A stretch of 64,000 nt of DNA from Confluentibacter flavum (GCF_002843175.1 NZ_PJEO01000017.1:62001-126000); one strand, 5' to 3'; positions 24,372 to 33,667 are shown, counted from the first letter of the stretch. Made by a program: numbers and translations. The notes: generated by a model not told the origin, from the letters alone.

Positions 24372-25340
24372 ATGGCAAGAATACTTACAGGCATACAAAG
24401 TACGGGGACACCACATTTAGGAAACATTTTAGGCGCTATTATTCCGGCAATAGACATGGCAAACAACCCAAAAAACGATTCATTTTTATTTATTGCCAAT
24501 TTACATACGCTCACACAAATAAAAGATGCTGAAACACTGAGACTAAACACGTATTCGGTGGCGGCTACTTGGTTGGCGTTTGGATTGGATATTGAAAAAA
24601 CAGTGTTTTACAGACAAAGTGATATTCCACAAGTAACCGAATTATCTTGGCATTTAAGTTGCTTTTTCCCTTACCAACGCTTAACGTTGGCCCATAGTTT
24701 TAAAGATAAAGCCGATAGATTGGAAGATGTAAATTCTGGATTGTTTTTCTACCCAATGCTTATGGCTGCCGATATTTTATTATACGATGCTGAGATTATT
24801 CCTGTTGGAAAAGACCAATTGCAACATATTGAAATGACCCGCGATGCAGCGTCTCGTTTTCATGCAAAAATGGGCGAGGTTTTTGTAATGCCTGAAGGAA
24901 AAGTTGAAGAAAACATCATGCTTATTCCGGGTACGGATGGTGAAAAGATGAGTAAAAGTAGAGATAATACCATCAATATTTTTTTAGATGATAAAAAGCT
25001 ACGGAAACAAATTATGTCTATTGAAACAGATAGCACACCACTTGAAGAACCAAAAGACTGGAAAACATGTAACTGTTTTGCTCTTTATAGTTTATTAGCC
25101 AATAAAGAACAAGTAGAAACCATGAAAGCTAATTATGAAAACGGCAATTATGGTTACGGACATGCTAAGCAAGCGTTATTTGATCTCATTATTGAAAAAT
25201 TTGCTATACCACGCGAACGTTATAATTACTATATGAATAACCTCAACGAGATTGATGCTGCGTTAGCTGTTGGTGCTGAAAAAGCGCGATTGGTTGCTAA
25301 TGATGTACTGAAGAGAGTTAGAGGAAAAGTTGGGTATTAA
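24372..25340 (+). CDS. trpS: Tryptophanyl-tRNA synthetase
   Basis: A 322-residue class I synthetase that charges tRNA-Trp. The HIGH motif appears as TPHLGN (13-18) and the KMSKS motif as K192-M-S-K-S196; IANLHTLTQI and MLMAADILLYDAEIIPVGKDQLQH are the conserved family blocks. Full length. It has its own promoter and is bounded by palindromic repeats on both sides; the 3' one separates it from the convergent dprA. Confidence 0.96.
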   Translation: MARILTGIQSTGTPHLGNILGAIIPAIDMANNPKNDSFLFIANLHTLTQIKDAETLRLNTYSVAATWLAFGLDIEKTVFYRQSDIPQVTELSWHLSCFFPYQRLTLAHSFKDKADRLEDVNSGLFFYPMLMAADILLYDAEIIPVGKDQLQHIEMTRDAASRFHAKMGEVFVMPEGKVEENIMLIPGTDGEKMSKSRDNTINIFLDDKKLRKQIMSIETDSTPLEEPKDWKTCNCFALYSLLANKEQVETMKANYENGNYGYGHAKQALFDLIIEKFAIPRERYNYYMNNLNEIDAALAVGAEKARLVANDVLKRVRGKVGY

Positions 25341-25345
25341 ATTGT

Positions 25346-25456
25346 GTCATTCCTGCGAAGGCAGGAATCTTATCTAAAATATTTCTAAATATTAATTGAA
25401 TTACTTTTTTGGTTTTCGGATTGAATTAATGAGATTCTTGCCTTCGCAGGAATGAC
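25346..25456. repeat. Long inverted repeat of the CCTGCGAAGGCAGG family
   Basis: Two 25-bp arms, 25346-25370 and 25432-25456, are inverted copies with one mismatch, separated by 61 AT-rich bases. Each arm is itself a palindrome (CCTGC and GCAGG). The outer ends read GTCATT and AATGAC. It fills the gap between convergent trpS and dprA and probably terminates both; the layout is that of a MITE or paired REP. Confidence 0.8.
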
Positions 25457-25460
25457 AATC

Positions 25461-26564
25461 TTAAATAACCTCAAACAATTTCCCTGGCAAAGGCCGAATA
25501 ACCCCTTTAAGTTCCATATTCAACAAGACACTGGCAACTTTAAAAATCGGCAGGCTACAATTAATGGCAATACCATCTAGTTGCTGTTTGTCGTTTTCCT
25601 TTAGGTAATTATAAATGACTTTTTCAGTGTCGTCAAGCTCTACAAATAACTGCTTTTGTATGGCTGGTTTGGTTTCCTCTTCCAATTTCCAATTTAAAAT
25701 GTAAGGCACATCGAATGGGTTTGTTAGCATGTGTGCTTTTTGGTGCTTTATTAAATTATTACAGCCTGTACTTTGCAAATCGGTTGTTCTTCCCGGAACG
25801 GCAAACACATCTCTGTTATATGAATTTGAAATATCGGCCGTCACTAAGCTTCCTCCTTTTTCGGCAGATTCTATAACAATGGTCGCTTCACTTAACCCAG
25901 CAATAATTCTATTTCGCTTTAAAAAGTTGTTCTTATCAAAGGCATCACTACTCCAAAAATCGGTAAAAAAACCACCATTTTTTTCCATATCTACCATATA
26001 CCGTTTATGCGCTTTGGGGTAGATTTTATTCAGTCCATGTGCTAAACAACCTATGGTTTGCAATTGATGTTTTATTGCTGTTTTATGCGCTGTAATATCG
26101 GTTCCATAAGCAAATCCCGAAACAATGACTGGGTTGTAAATGGCAAGTTTTTCGACCAAATCTTCGCAAAACGCCATGCCACTAGTAGTGATTTTTCTAG
26201 CGCCTACAATACTTATAATGCGTTGCTGTTTTAAATTAATGGCTCCCGATTGGAATAATAAAATGGGGCCATCGATACAGTGCTTTAACTTTTCAGGATA
26301 ACCATCATCCTTAAAATAAGATACCTTAATATTATTCTCCTTTATAAACACGATCTCTTTTTCGGCTTCTTTTAAATGATGGCTTCCAAACAAATCTCCT
26401 AAAATAACACTTCCAATACCATCAATTTTAAGTAAATGGTGCTTTTTCTCTTTTAAAACAGCTTCAGCAGAACCACAATGTTGTATCAATCGTTTCGCTA
26501 TGATATCTCCAATATTTGGTACGTGTTGCAACGCCAACGTGTAAAGCAAATCGGTTTCGGTCAT
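25461..26564 (-). CDS. dprA: DNA processing protein DprA
   Basis: A 367-residue protein that loads RecA on incoming single-stranded DNA during natural transformation. N-terminal helix-hairpin-helix region (LQHVPNIGDIIAKRLIQHCGSAEAVL), then the Rossmann domain (ISIVGARKITTSGMAFCEDLVEKL, VSGFAYGTDITAHKTAI, NRIIAGLSEATIVIESAEKGGSLVTADIS), then a C-terminal winged helix (about 305-367). Intact. Other competence genes are not in the window. Confidence 0.95.
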   Translation of the reverse strand: MTETDLLYTLALQHVPNIGDIIAKRLIQHCGSAEAVLKEKKHHLLKIDGIGSVILGDLFGSHHLKEAEKEIVFIKENNIKVSYFKDDGYPEKLKHCIDGPILLFQSGAINLKQQRIISIVGARKITTSGMAFCEDLVEKLAIYNPVIVSGFAYGTDITAHKTAIKHQLQTIGCLAHGLNKIYPKAHKRYMVDMEKNGGFFTDFWSSDAFDKNNFLKRNRIIAGLSEATIVIESAEKGGSLVTADISNSYNRDVFAVPGRTTDLQSTGCNNLIKHQKAHMLTNPFDVPYILNWKLEEETKPAIQKQLFVELDDTEKVIYNYLKENDKQQLDGIAINCSLPIFKVASVLLNMELKGVIRPLPGKLFEVI

Positions 26565-26655
26565 TATAAGATTTTGAATAAAAATCTAAAGTAAAGGAAT
26601 TTTTACACTGTTAATAAATACTTCTGTCTAAATTTTATCCACAAGTATAATTTTT

Positions 26656-26663
26656 TAACTTTG
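26656..26663 (+). promoter_or_regulatory. -7 promoter element close to the ATG of the HU-SPOR gene
   Basis: TAACTTTG matches TAnnTTTG and lies only 4 bp before the ATG at 26668, so the transcript may have almost no leader. No clear -33 TTG is seen. Confidence 0.4.
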
Positions 26664-26667
26664 TTTT

Positions 26668-28017
26668 ATGCAATTAGAAACCTACATAAGCGATTTACTT
26701 TATAGATACGAGTGCGTGACTGTTCCAGAGTTCGGAGCTTTTTTAACACACCGAGCTACAGCATCTATTGATAACTCTAACAATACATTTTACCCGCCAA
26801 AAAAAGTGGTATCATTTAATGAGCAAATCCAAAAAAATGATGGTTTGTTAGCGCATTATATCGCAGATGTAGAGAAAATTCCTTTTGAAATTGCTATTCA
26901 AAAAATAGAAACACGTGTAAAAAGTTTAAAAGATAATTTAACACAAGGAAAAACCATTTCTTTTGATAATATTGGTGATTTAGTGTTTAATAATGAAGGT
27001 AAAATTCAGTTCGAACCATCTTATCATTTAAACTATTTAACCGATGCTTTTGGTTTGTCTCAATTTGTATCTCCTGCCATTGCTAGGGAGGTTTACAAAA
27101 CAGAAGTTGAGCAACTAGAAAAAGTTATCCCTCTTACATTTACCCAGGAAAAACGTAAATCCAGACCGTATTTAAAATATGCTGCCGTGGCTTTAATTGC
27201 CTTGACCGTTGGAGGTTTTGCTGTTTCAAATTATTATGTTAATCAGATTGAAGCCTACAACCAAATGGCTCAAGAAGAAGCCGCGCAACAATTGGATGCT
27301 AAAATCCAAGAGGCTACGTTTAATTTGAATTCGCTTCCTGCTATTACCATAAATGTTACCAAACAATCTGGTAATTATCATATCATAGCTGGAGCTTTTA
27401 GAATAGAAGAGAATTGTGACAAAAAAATTGAGCAACTAAAAGCTTTAGGTTTTAACGCTCGAAAAATTGGCGTTAATAAATATGGTTTGCATGAAGTCGT
27501 TTATGGCAGTTATGAAGATAGACTAGAGGCCTTAAACGAATTAAGGACCATTAAAAAAACACATAACCAAGATGCTTGGTTAAAAGTAGACACCACAACA
27601 TCTACTAATGTTCTTAATAAAAAAAACTCGACCACAAACACAAATTTTCAAAACAGTTTATCTGAACAAGAGGATGTTAACGCAACAAAAAATACCATTT
27701 CTAAAAACACAAAAAACGATTCTAAATTTTTGAAAAGTCCGAATATTATTCAAATTCTAAAAGGTGTAAAAAATATAGAAAGTGGTTTTTACTTAGTATT
27801 TAATACGTATAAAGATACCACTGAAAGAAACAAGTTTATAAAAATCCTAGAATCTAACGGACAATCTAATATTAATTTCTTTTCTGATAGTGATAATCTT
27901 TGCTATTATATTTATACTGAGAAATTTAATGATTTGGAAACTGCGACTAAATCAATGAATTCAAAAGTAAAATCTCCCTTTAACGAAGAAATGTTTATAG
28001 TTAAAGTAGAAAATTAG
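26668..28017 (+). CDS. HU-CCDC81-like and SPOR domain membrane protein
   Basis: A 449-residue protein. Residues about 1-60 (MQLETYISDLLYRYECVTVPEFGAFL) and 65-135 (NDGLLAHYIADVEKIPFEIA, ISFDNIGDLVFNNEGKIQFEP) match the two HU-like domains of the bacterial CCDC81 family. A membrane helix follows (about 169-190, YAAVALIALTVGGFAVSNYYV). A SPOR domain (about 232-310, NYHIIAGAFRIEENCDKKIEQLKALGFNAR) should bind denuded peptidoglycan. A second SPOR-like repeat may occupy the C-terminus (GFYLVFNTYKDTTERNKFIKILESNG). It could link a cytoplasmic ligand to the cell wall, perhaps at the division site. Confidence 0.87.
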   Translation: MQLETYISDLLYRYECVTVPEFGAFLTHRATASIDNSNNTFYPPKKVVSFNEQIQKNDGLLAHYIADVEKIPFEIAIQKIETRVKSLKDNLTQGKTISFDNIGDLVFNNEGKIQFEPSYHLNYLTDAFGLSQFVSPAIAREVYKTEVEQLEKVIPLTFTQEKRKSRPYLKYAAVALIALTVGGFAVSNYYVNQIEAYNQMAQEEAAQQLDAKIQEATFNLNSLPAITINVTKQSGNYHIIAGAFRIEENCDKKIEQLKALGFNARKIGVNKYGLHEVVYGSYEDRLEALNELRTIKKTHNQDAWLKVDTTTSTNVLNKKNSTTNTNFQNSLSEQEDVNATKNTISKNTKNDSKFLKSPNIIQILKGVKNIESGFYLVFNTYKDTTERNKFIKILESNGQSNINFFSDSDNLCYYIYTEKFNDLETATKSMNSKVKSPFNEEMFIVKVEN

Positions 28018-28094
28018 AACTATAAAAGTTAGATTAGTTTTACTTCTTTAATATTTAAAAGCATAGTACCTTTACAATCAATAAAGTTACAGTC

Positions 28095-28604
28095 ATGCAA
28101 GCAAAAACTCCCGAGCATTCTAAAACAATCCTTACCGATGTGGTTTTACCTGGTGAAACCAACGCCCTAAACAGTTTATTTGGTGGCGAACTACTAGCCC
28201 GCATGGATCGTGCTGCAAGTATTTCGGCTAGTCGCCATTGCAGAAACATTGTAGTTACGGCTTCGGTTAACCATGTTGCTTTTTCTAAACCCATACCATT
28301 GGGTACCGTTGTAACCGTCGAAGCAAAAGTATCACGGGCATTTAAAACCTCTATGGAAGTTTATATTGATGTTTGGATAGAAGACAGGGTGTCTGGAGAA
28401 AAATCGAAGGCTAACGAAGGCATTTATACCTTTGTGGCTGTCGATGAAAATGGCAAGCCTTTAAGCGTTCCTGAGTTAATTCCAGAAACTGAATTGGAAA
28501 AACAACGTTTTGATGCTGCTTTACGTCGTAAACAACTAAGTCTTGTATTAGCTGGTAAAATCAAGCCTAGGGACGCAACAGAATTAAGAGCTTTGTTTGT
28601 TTAA
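28095..28604 (+). CDS. Acyl-CoA thioesterase (hotdog fold)
   Basis: A 169-residue single-hotdog thioesterase of the YciA/BFIT group, cleaving acyl-CoA to free acid and CoA. PGETNALNSLFGGELLARMDRAASISASRHC contains the family's N-x-x-x-x-x-FGG pattern with the catalytic Asp/Asn region, and VNHVAFSKPIPLGTVVTVEAKVSRAFKTSMEVYIDVWIED is the second half of the fold. No operon partner; a palindromic repeat follows the stop and may terminate transcription. Confidence 0.9.
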   Translation: MQAKTPEHSKTILTDVVLPGETNALNSLFGGELLARMDRAASISASRHCRNIVVTASVNHVAFSKPIPLGTVVTVEAKVSRAFKTSMEVYIDVWIEDRVSGEKSKANEGIYTFVAVDENGKPLSVPELIPETELEKQRFDAALRRKQLSLVLAGKIKPRDATELRALFV

Positions 28605-28609
28605 AATAT

Positions 28610-28637
28610 GAGATGCTGAAATAAATTCAGCATGACA
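28610..28637. repeat. Palindromic repeat, GAGAT...ATGACA family
   Basis: ATGCTGAA (28613-28620) pairs with TTCAGCAT (28626-28633), loop ATAAA, flanked by GAG and GACA. The same frame with a different stem is at 35783-35810. It sits between convergent genes, directly after the thioesterase. Confidence 0.65.
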
Positions 28638-28642
28638 AAAAA

Positions 28643-29881
28643 CTACATTTTGTATATCCAAGAAGCTGGGTTTTCAGTTTGGGCTTCCTTAAAAACAATA
28701 AAACTCAAAACAGTTTCACCGTCAACGGGATTTGTAAAAACCTCACCTATAGATTGTTTCGTAGACACTTTATCACCTTCCTTAACATATACTTTAGATA
28801 GATTTTTATACACAGTAAAGTAGTTACCATGGCGAATCATCACAAAAGGATTGGAATTTTTAATTAAAACAATTCTACTCACTTCCCCATTAAAAACAGC
28901 TCTTGCTTGAGTGCCTTTTTGAGTTGCAATACGTACTCCATTGCTTTGTATCTTAATTGACTTATCAACAGGACTGGGTTGAGCACCATAGCCTACAATA
29001 ACATATCCTCTTTCTAAAGGCCATGGTAATTTACCTTTATTAGCTACAAAGTTTGCCGCTAATACTTTTTCTTCAGCTGTTAAAGCAAAATTGGAAGAAC
29101 TGCTTGCTGTAGCTGTGTTTCCAGCCTTTTTATTGGAACTTGCTATAGCCGCTTTAATAATATTTTCTATCTCTCTGTCAATTCTATCTGATTCACGTTG
29201 CTTTTCCCTAATTTGAGATGTAAATACATTAATATTTTTCTTAATGGAATTCATTAAACTTTGATGCTGTGCGCGTTCTTTTTCTAAAGATTGTTGAAGT
29301 TCTCTATTTTCGGCAATCAGATTTTGCTTATCGTTCTTCTGTTTTTGTAGATTACTATTAATCTCTTGCAGCTCGATTGTTTTTGCTTTAATAGTTTCTC
29401 CCTGTTCTTTCTGATGATTTGAATACTGCTTAATATACTGCAAACGTTTATAAGCTTGTTTAAAATCTTCCGAGGACAGTAAAAACATGATTCTACTTTG
29501 TTGATTTTTATTTTTATAAGATTTTACAATCATAGCTGCATAATCTTTTTTTAGCTCTTCTAATTCTTTACGAAGACTAGTGATTCTTTTTTGATTATTA
29601 TTAATATCTCGGGTTAATAAATTAGTTTGCTGATTGGTCACTTTTATCAAATTATTTATCACACTAATTTTATAATTAAATTCTTGTATAAGTGATAATT
29701 CTGATTTTTGTTTGGATTTATTTTCCGCCTGTAATTGGCTGATTTTCTGTATTTCCAAGCGTAATTCTTGCCGACGCGCCTCGAGTTCTGCTTGCTTATT
29801 AGTTTGAGAAAAAACAAAAACACTACTTAATAAAAATATAAGAAGAATGGGTAATTTTATTATGTATTTGTAGTGTATCAT
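28643..29881 (-). CDS. EnvC-like murein hydrolase activator with degenerate LytM domain
   Basis: A 412-residue exported protein: signal peptide (about 1-25), a long coiled coil (about 28-250) and a C-terminal M23/LytM domain (about 280-412). The zinc ligands of active M23 peptidases are missing: the first H/D region reads IQSNGVRIATQ, and the HxH region reads VYKNL. It is therefore probably not a hydrolase itself but an EnvC-type activator of cell-wall amidases in the periplasm. Its start overlaps the DUF4292 stop by 4 bp. Confidence 0.88.
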   Translation of the reverse strand: MIHYKYIIKLPILLIFLLSSVFVFSQTNKQAELEARRQELRLEIQKISQLQAENKSKQKSELSLIQEFNYKISVINNLIKVTNQQTNLLTRDINNNQKRITSLRKELEELKKDYAAMIVKSYKNKNQQSRIMFLLSSEDFKQAYKRLQYIKQYSNHQKEQGETIKAKTIELQEINSNLQKQKNDKQNLIAENRELQQSLEKERAQHQSLMNSIKKNINVFTSQIREKQRESDRIDREIENIIKAAIASSNKKAGNTATASSSSNFALTAEEKVLAANFVANKGKLPWPLERGYVIVGYGAQPSPVDKSIKIQSNGVRIATQKGTQARAVFNGEVSRIVLIKNSNPFVMIRHGNYFTVYKNLSKVYVKEGDKVSTKQSIGEVFTNPVDGETVLSFIVFKEAQTENPASWIYKM

Positions 29882-30654
29882 TTAAGTTTAATTTCATCAA
29901 AACCAGATGGAATACTAAAAGGAAATCTTAAATCTTCGTTCAAAGATACTGATTTGAATTCCAGTGTTGCAATCATTTCTTTATTTGCTTCCACCGCAAT
30001 AATTTTAATGTTTTCTGGAAACGGTTGCTTATTAACTTCTTGGTAGGTTAAATAGTCTATTTGTAAATGTCTAAAATCGCTAGGCTGAGAAATTTGTTGT
30101 GACTTTACTTTAAAATGCAACGGACTTAATATATAGAATATTTCAAAAAGTTTTTGTTGTTTTTTTGGTTGAAGCACATATAAGTCATCAATAATCGATA
30201 CGCTATAATCATCATCATTTAAACTGAATATGGTTTCACCAAGTAATAAATTCTGAACCTTTTCAAAATCTAATTCCGTACCCAATAAATCACTTAAATA
30301 TTTATAATCGCCTTCAAAAAACGTATTGTCCAATTTATTATAAAAGCTCACTTTTTCAGGCGTTATCATGGCTCTAATAACCGAAAATGCCGAATTTATC
30401 CAAATAACTTCATCTTTCTTTAATCTAAACGTTACCGAATGTGTTTGCTCATCATCTTCTGAAGAATAAGAAATTTTAAGTCTAGCTTGTAAGGTTTTAA
30501 ACTCTGGCGATTGCTTTGCGTTTGCTTTTATTAATTGCTTTGCCGATAAATCTAAATTAGCTTCTCCAGAAGCTATTCTTTTAGTTGATTTACAGCTTGT
30601 AAAAAAAACAAATGCTAGCAATAAAACACTTAAGATATGGGGATGTTTTTTCAA
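29878..30654 (-). CDS. DUF4292 lipoprotein
   Basis: A 258-residue lipoprotein: signal peptide with lipobox FFTSC (C21), then a domain with QARLKISYSSEDDEQTHSVTFRLKKDEVIWINSAFSVIRAMITPEKVSFYNKLDNTFFEGDY split over several strands. It matches DUF4292, an envelope family with a fold related to LolA/LolB-type lipoprotein carriers; a role in lipid or lipoprotein handling is only a guess. It lies 12 bp after the TPR gene and overlaps the envC-like gene, which suggests that they act together in the envelope. Confidence 0.85.
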   Translation of the reverse strand: MKKHPHILSVLLLAFVFFTSCKSTKRIASGEANLDLSAKQLIKANAKQSPEFKTLQARLKISYSSEDDEQTHSVTFRLKKDEVIWINSAFSVIRAMITPEKVSFYNKLDNTFFEGDYKYLSDLLGTELDFEKVQNLLLGETIFSLNDDDYSVSIIDDLYVLQPKKQQKLFEIFYILSPLHFKVKSQQISQPSDFRHLQIDYLTYQEVNKQPFPENIKIIAVEANKEMIATLEFKSVSLNEDLRFPFSIPSGFDEIKLK

Positions 30655-30666
30655 AGGGATACTGAA

Positions 30667-32031
30667 TTAATTTTGAATTTCTAATTGTTTGGCTTTATCA
30701 CTAAACGATTTTGCCTTCGCCGTATTGTTTAATAGAGTATATGCCTTACTTAACTGAGTATAAAAATCGGATTCCATTTTAATGTCGTCAATAACCCAAT
30801 CCAAACCAGACTCCAACATTTCGGCAGCTTTTTTGGGTTCGTTTAATTCGTTTAAAGCAACGCCGTTTACTAAATAGCAAATAGGTTGTGATGGAAATTT
30901 TTCTAGGGCTTTATTGCTTTTTTCGTTGGCTTCCTTATACTGTTTTAAATCTAAATGAAGTAATAACACATTTTTTATGATATTGAAATTATCGACATCT
31001 GTTTTTAATGCTTCTTCAAAGTATTTTAAGGCGTTGCCTTTGTCGTTTTTTGCTAAATAATATTGGCCTAATTCCAACAGTGATTTTCCATCATTTTTTC
31101 CTCCAACCAAAGCCGTAGCTTCTACCAAATCTGCCTCATATTCAGGATTCATTTTTACAAAATTTACAAAATCTGAAAGCACTTTTAGTTTGGCTTCTGG
31201 TCTTATTTCATTACTGTTTACAACGATTTTCATAGACTGAATAGCTTTTTCAGCATCATTATCATCTAAATAAAATTTATATAACGCTAAATGAACTACT
31301 TGAGAATTTGGGTTTATTTTTAATAGCTCTTTAGCCGTTTCATAGGCTTTCTCTTTGTCGTTATTTTCACTATATCTAAAAATCAGTGCTATGTAATTAG
31401 ACTCTTTATCAGGATTGTTATCAATACGGAATTCCAAATTTTTTATTTGATCATCTTTTCTGCCGGTAACTTCATATATTCTATTACGCATAATGTCTCT
31501 GGAAACCGCTATGCCAAATTCCAAATCAAGTTCATCAAGAATTTTTAAAGCATCATCAAATTTTTTAGTTTTATAATACAACCCAGCCAAATCTTCCTTG
31601 TAGTCTATTGGATGAAACTTTACTAATTGTTTAACCGTATTAATGGCTTTATCAAAATCGTTTTGCTCTATGTAAAACTCGTAAAGGGCATCTAAATACC
31701 ACTCGTTATCTGGTTCTTTTGCAACGGCTTCTTTTAACGCATCTTCTGCAGAACCAAAATTTTTAAGCTGATTATAATTTTTTCCTAATTCGTAATAAAT
31801 AACAGGTACGTTTTTATCTAATTCTTTACACTTCAAAAGGGCTTCAATGGAACGGTCATAATTCTCAATACTTTTTTGTTTCATGGCTTCAAAAAAGTAT
31901 TCTTGGAATTGATCTTCAACATCCCCTAAATCGTCCGTAGGTTTTTGGTTAAAATCTACTTGAGCATGAAACGAGTAAGGAATACATAAGATTCCTAAAA
32001 ATAAAATTGCTGTAATTAATGTTCGTTTCAT
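30667..32031 (-). CDS. Tetratricopeptide repeat protein, exported
   Basis: A 454-residue protein with signal peptide (about 1-23, ending FHAQ) and at least nine TPR units spread from about 45 to 450 (for example AKEPDNEWYLDALYEFYIEQNDFDKAINT and NDKGNALKYFEEALKTDVDNFNI). It probably works as a periplasmic scaffold. In this group it is regularly found between a sugar nucleotidyltransferase and the DUF4292/EnvC pair. Specific function unknown. Confidence 0.85.
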   Translation of the reverse strand: MKRTLITAILFLGILCIPYSFHAQVDFNQKPTDDLGDVEDQFQEYFFEAMKQKSIENYDRSIEALLKCKELDKNVPVIYYELGKNYNQLKNFGSAEDALKEAVAKEPDNEWYLDALYEFYIEQNDFDKAINTVKQLVKFHPIDYKEDLAGLYYKTKKFDDALKILDELDLEFGIAVSRDIMRNRIYEVTGRKDDQIKNLEFRIDNNPDKESNYIALIFRYSENNDKEKAYETAKELLKINPNSQVVHLALYKFYLDDNDAEKAIQSMKIVVNSNEIRPEAKLKVLSDFVNFVKMNPEYEADLVEATALVGGKNDGKSLLELGQYYLAKNDKGNALKYFEEALKTDVDNFNIIKNVLLLHLDLKQYKEANEKSNKALEKFPSQPICYLVNGVALNELNEPKKAAEMLESGLDWVIDDIKMESDFYTQLSKAYTLLNNTAKAKSFSDKAKQLEIQN

Positions 32032-32065
32032 GTTTTTAATCCCATCCTTTTAACCGTTTCAAATA

Positions 32066-32110
32066 GTCATTCCAAATGACGTCATGTAGATTCCTGCCTT
32101 CGCAGGAATT
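32066..32110. repeat. Palindromic repeat, CCTGC/GCAGG family
   Basis: GTCATT-CCA-AATGAC (32066-32080) is followed by ATTCCTGC-CTTC-GCAGGAAT (32090-32109). The same outer and inner sequences occur in the trpS-dprA inverted repeat, here shortened. It touches the stop of the nucleotidyltransferase gene and lies before the TPR gene. Confidence 0.65.
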
Positions 32111-33128
32111 ATTCCAAAACCGAGTAATCTCCAATACTGATGCTCGTAAAATTACCATCATACGCAACATGATTTCCTATCATGGCGTTATCTAAATTAG
32201 CGTTTTTTATAACGGTATGGGTTTGAATTAAACTATTTTTAACAGTTGCGTTTTCTACCACACAATCGTTTCCTATCGATACATTTGGTCCGATGGTTGT
32301 ATTTTTTAAAATAACATGTTCACCAATGAAACAAGGTTCTATTATTTTTGAATTATCAAGTTTTACCGAAGTGGCTATTAATTGTTCTTCTCCATCAGCT
32401 ATTAAAAAGCCCAACATTTTTGTATTGGTTTCTAAAGTGATGGCTTTGTTACCACAGTCCATCCATTCATCAACAGTTCCTGTTTTAAAAACCTTCCCAT
32501 CTGCCATCATACGCTTAATACCATCATTAATTTGATATTCGCCACCGTTCATAACGTTTTCATCTAAAACTTCTTGTAATTTATCCTTTAAAACGGCAAC
32601 ATCTTTAAAATAATATATCCCTATAACCGCTTGGTCGCTAATAAAGGTTTTAGGTTTTTCCACTAACTCAATGATTTCTTGCTTATCATTTAATTTAACA
32701 ACGCCATAAGCTTCTGGATTATTAACCTGTTTAGTCCAAATAACACTATCTGCGGCTGGATCTAAATCGAATTCAGCTCTAATAAGTGTGTCGGCATAAG
32801 CTATAACGGCAGGCCCTGATAAAGACGGCTTGGCACACATAATGGCATGCCCAGTACCCAAAGGCTGATCCTGACGGTAAATGGATGCTTTAGCCCCTAA
32901 ATCGTTAGCTAATTTTTTAAGGCTGTCAACAACCTCGTCACCAAACCAAGAAGGGTCTCCAAGTACAAAAGCAACCTCTTCTATCGGTTGTTTCAAAACT
33001 TTGGCAATATCTTTTACCAACCGATGGACAATAGGCTGTCCGGCAACTGGAATTAATGGTTTAGGCACTGTAATACTGTGTGGCCTTAAACGCGAGCCAC
33101 GGCCTGCCATAGGTACTATTATTTTCAT
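32109..33128 (-). CDS. Sugar-1-phosphate nucleotidyltransferase with left-handed beta-helix
   Basis: A 339-residue protein. The N-terminal pyrophosphorylase signature is MAGRGSRLRPHSITVPKPLIPVAGQPI; GTGHAIMCAKPSLSGPAVIAYADTLI and NGGEYQINDGIKRM follow. Hexapeptide repeats (about 265-339, ILKNTTIGPNVSIGNDCVV) form a left-handed beta-helix. It makes an NDP-sugar in the cytoplasm; substrate is not evident (glucose-1-phosphate thymidylyl/uridylyl or mannose-1-phosphate guanylyl types share these motifs). It lies next to a flippase and dut in the same orientation. Confidence 0.87.
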   Translation of the reverse strand: MKIIVPMAGRGSRLRPHSITVPKPLIPVAGQPIVHRLVKDIAKVLKQPIEEVAFVLGDPSWFGDEVVDSLKKLANDLGAKASIYRQDQPLGTGHAIMCAKPSLSGPAVIAYADTLIRAEFDLDPAADSVIWTKQVNNPEAYGVVKLNDKQEIIELVEKPKTFISDQAVIGIYYFKDVAVLKDKLQEVLDENVMNGGEYQINDGIKRMMADGKVFKTGTVDEWMDCGNKAITLETNTKMLGFLIADGEEQLIATSVKLDNSKIIEPCFIGEHVILKNTTIGPNVSIGNDCVVENATVKNSLIQTHTVIKNANLDNAMIGNHVAYDGNFTSISIGDYSVLE

Positions 33129-33231
33129 ACTTTGAAGTTGATTCGTTAATTTGTTGAGGTGTTTATTTGTTTACTACGAATTCACAATTGTTTTCTATAT
33201 CAATCTAAAATCGTCAATCGTAATTCTTCCA

Positions 33232-33666
33232 TTATTTAACTCCCGTACTCCCAAATCCACCTTCTCCTCTTGATGTTTCTGAAAGTTCTTCTACGTCAAT
33301 CCATTCAGCACGTTCGTGCTTTGCTATAACCAGTTGTGCGATACGTTCGCCATTTTCTATAATGAAATCCTCGTGCGATATATTCACTAAAATAACGCCA
33401 ATCTCACCTCTATAATCGGCATCAACCGTGCCTGGTGCGTTTAAAACCGTAATGCCTTTTTTTGCTGCCAATCCGCTACGTGGGCGAACTTGTGCTTCAA
33501 AACCAATAGGTAACTCGATGAACAACCCTGTTTTTACAATGGTTCTTTCTAAGGGTTTTAACGTAATTGGTTCGGTTATATTGGCTCTTAAATCCATACC
33601 CGCTGAGGCTATAGTTTCATAGTTTGGTAAATTGTGACTGGATTTATTGATGATTTTGATGGTCAT
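33232..33666 (-). CDS. dut: Deoxyuridine 5'-triphosphate nucleotidohydrolase
   Basis: A 144-residue trimeric dUTPase converting dUTP to dUMP and pyrophosphate, keeping uracil out of DNA. All five motifs are seen: [31 protein letters not shown] (catalytic Asp), ERIAQLVI and the C-terminal GEGGFGSTG. It starts one base after the flippase stop, so it is co-transcribed with it. Confidence 0.97.
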   Translation of the reverse strand: MTIKIINKSSHNLPNYETIASAGMDLRANITEPITLKPLERTIVKTGLFIELPIGFEAQVRPRSGLAAKKGITVLNAPGTVDADYRGEIGVILVNISHEDFIIENGERIAQLVIAKHERAEWIDVEELSETSRGEGGFGSTGVK

Positions 33667-33667
33667 T

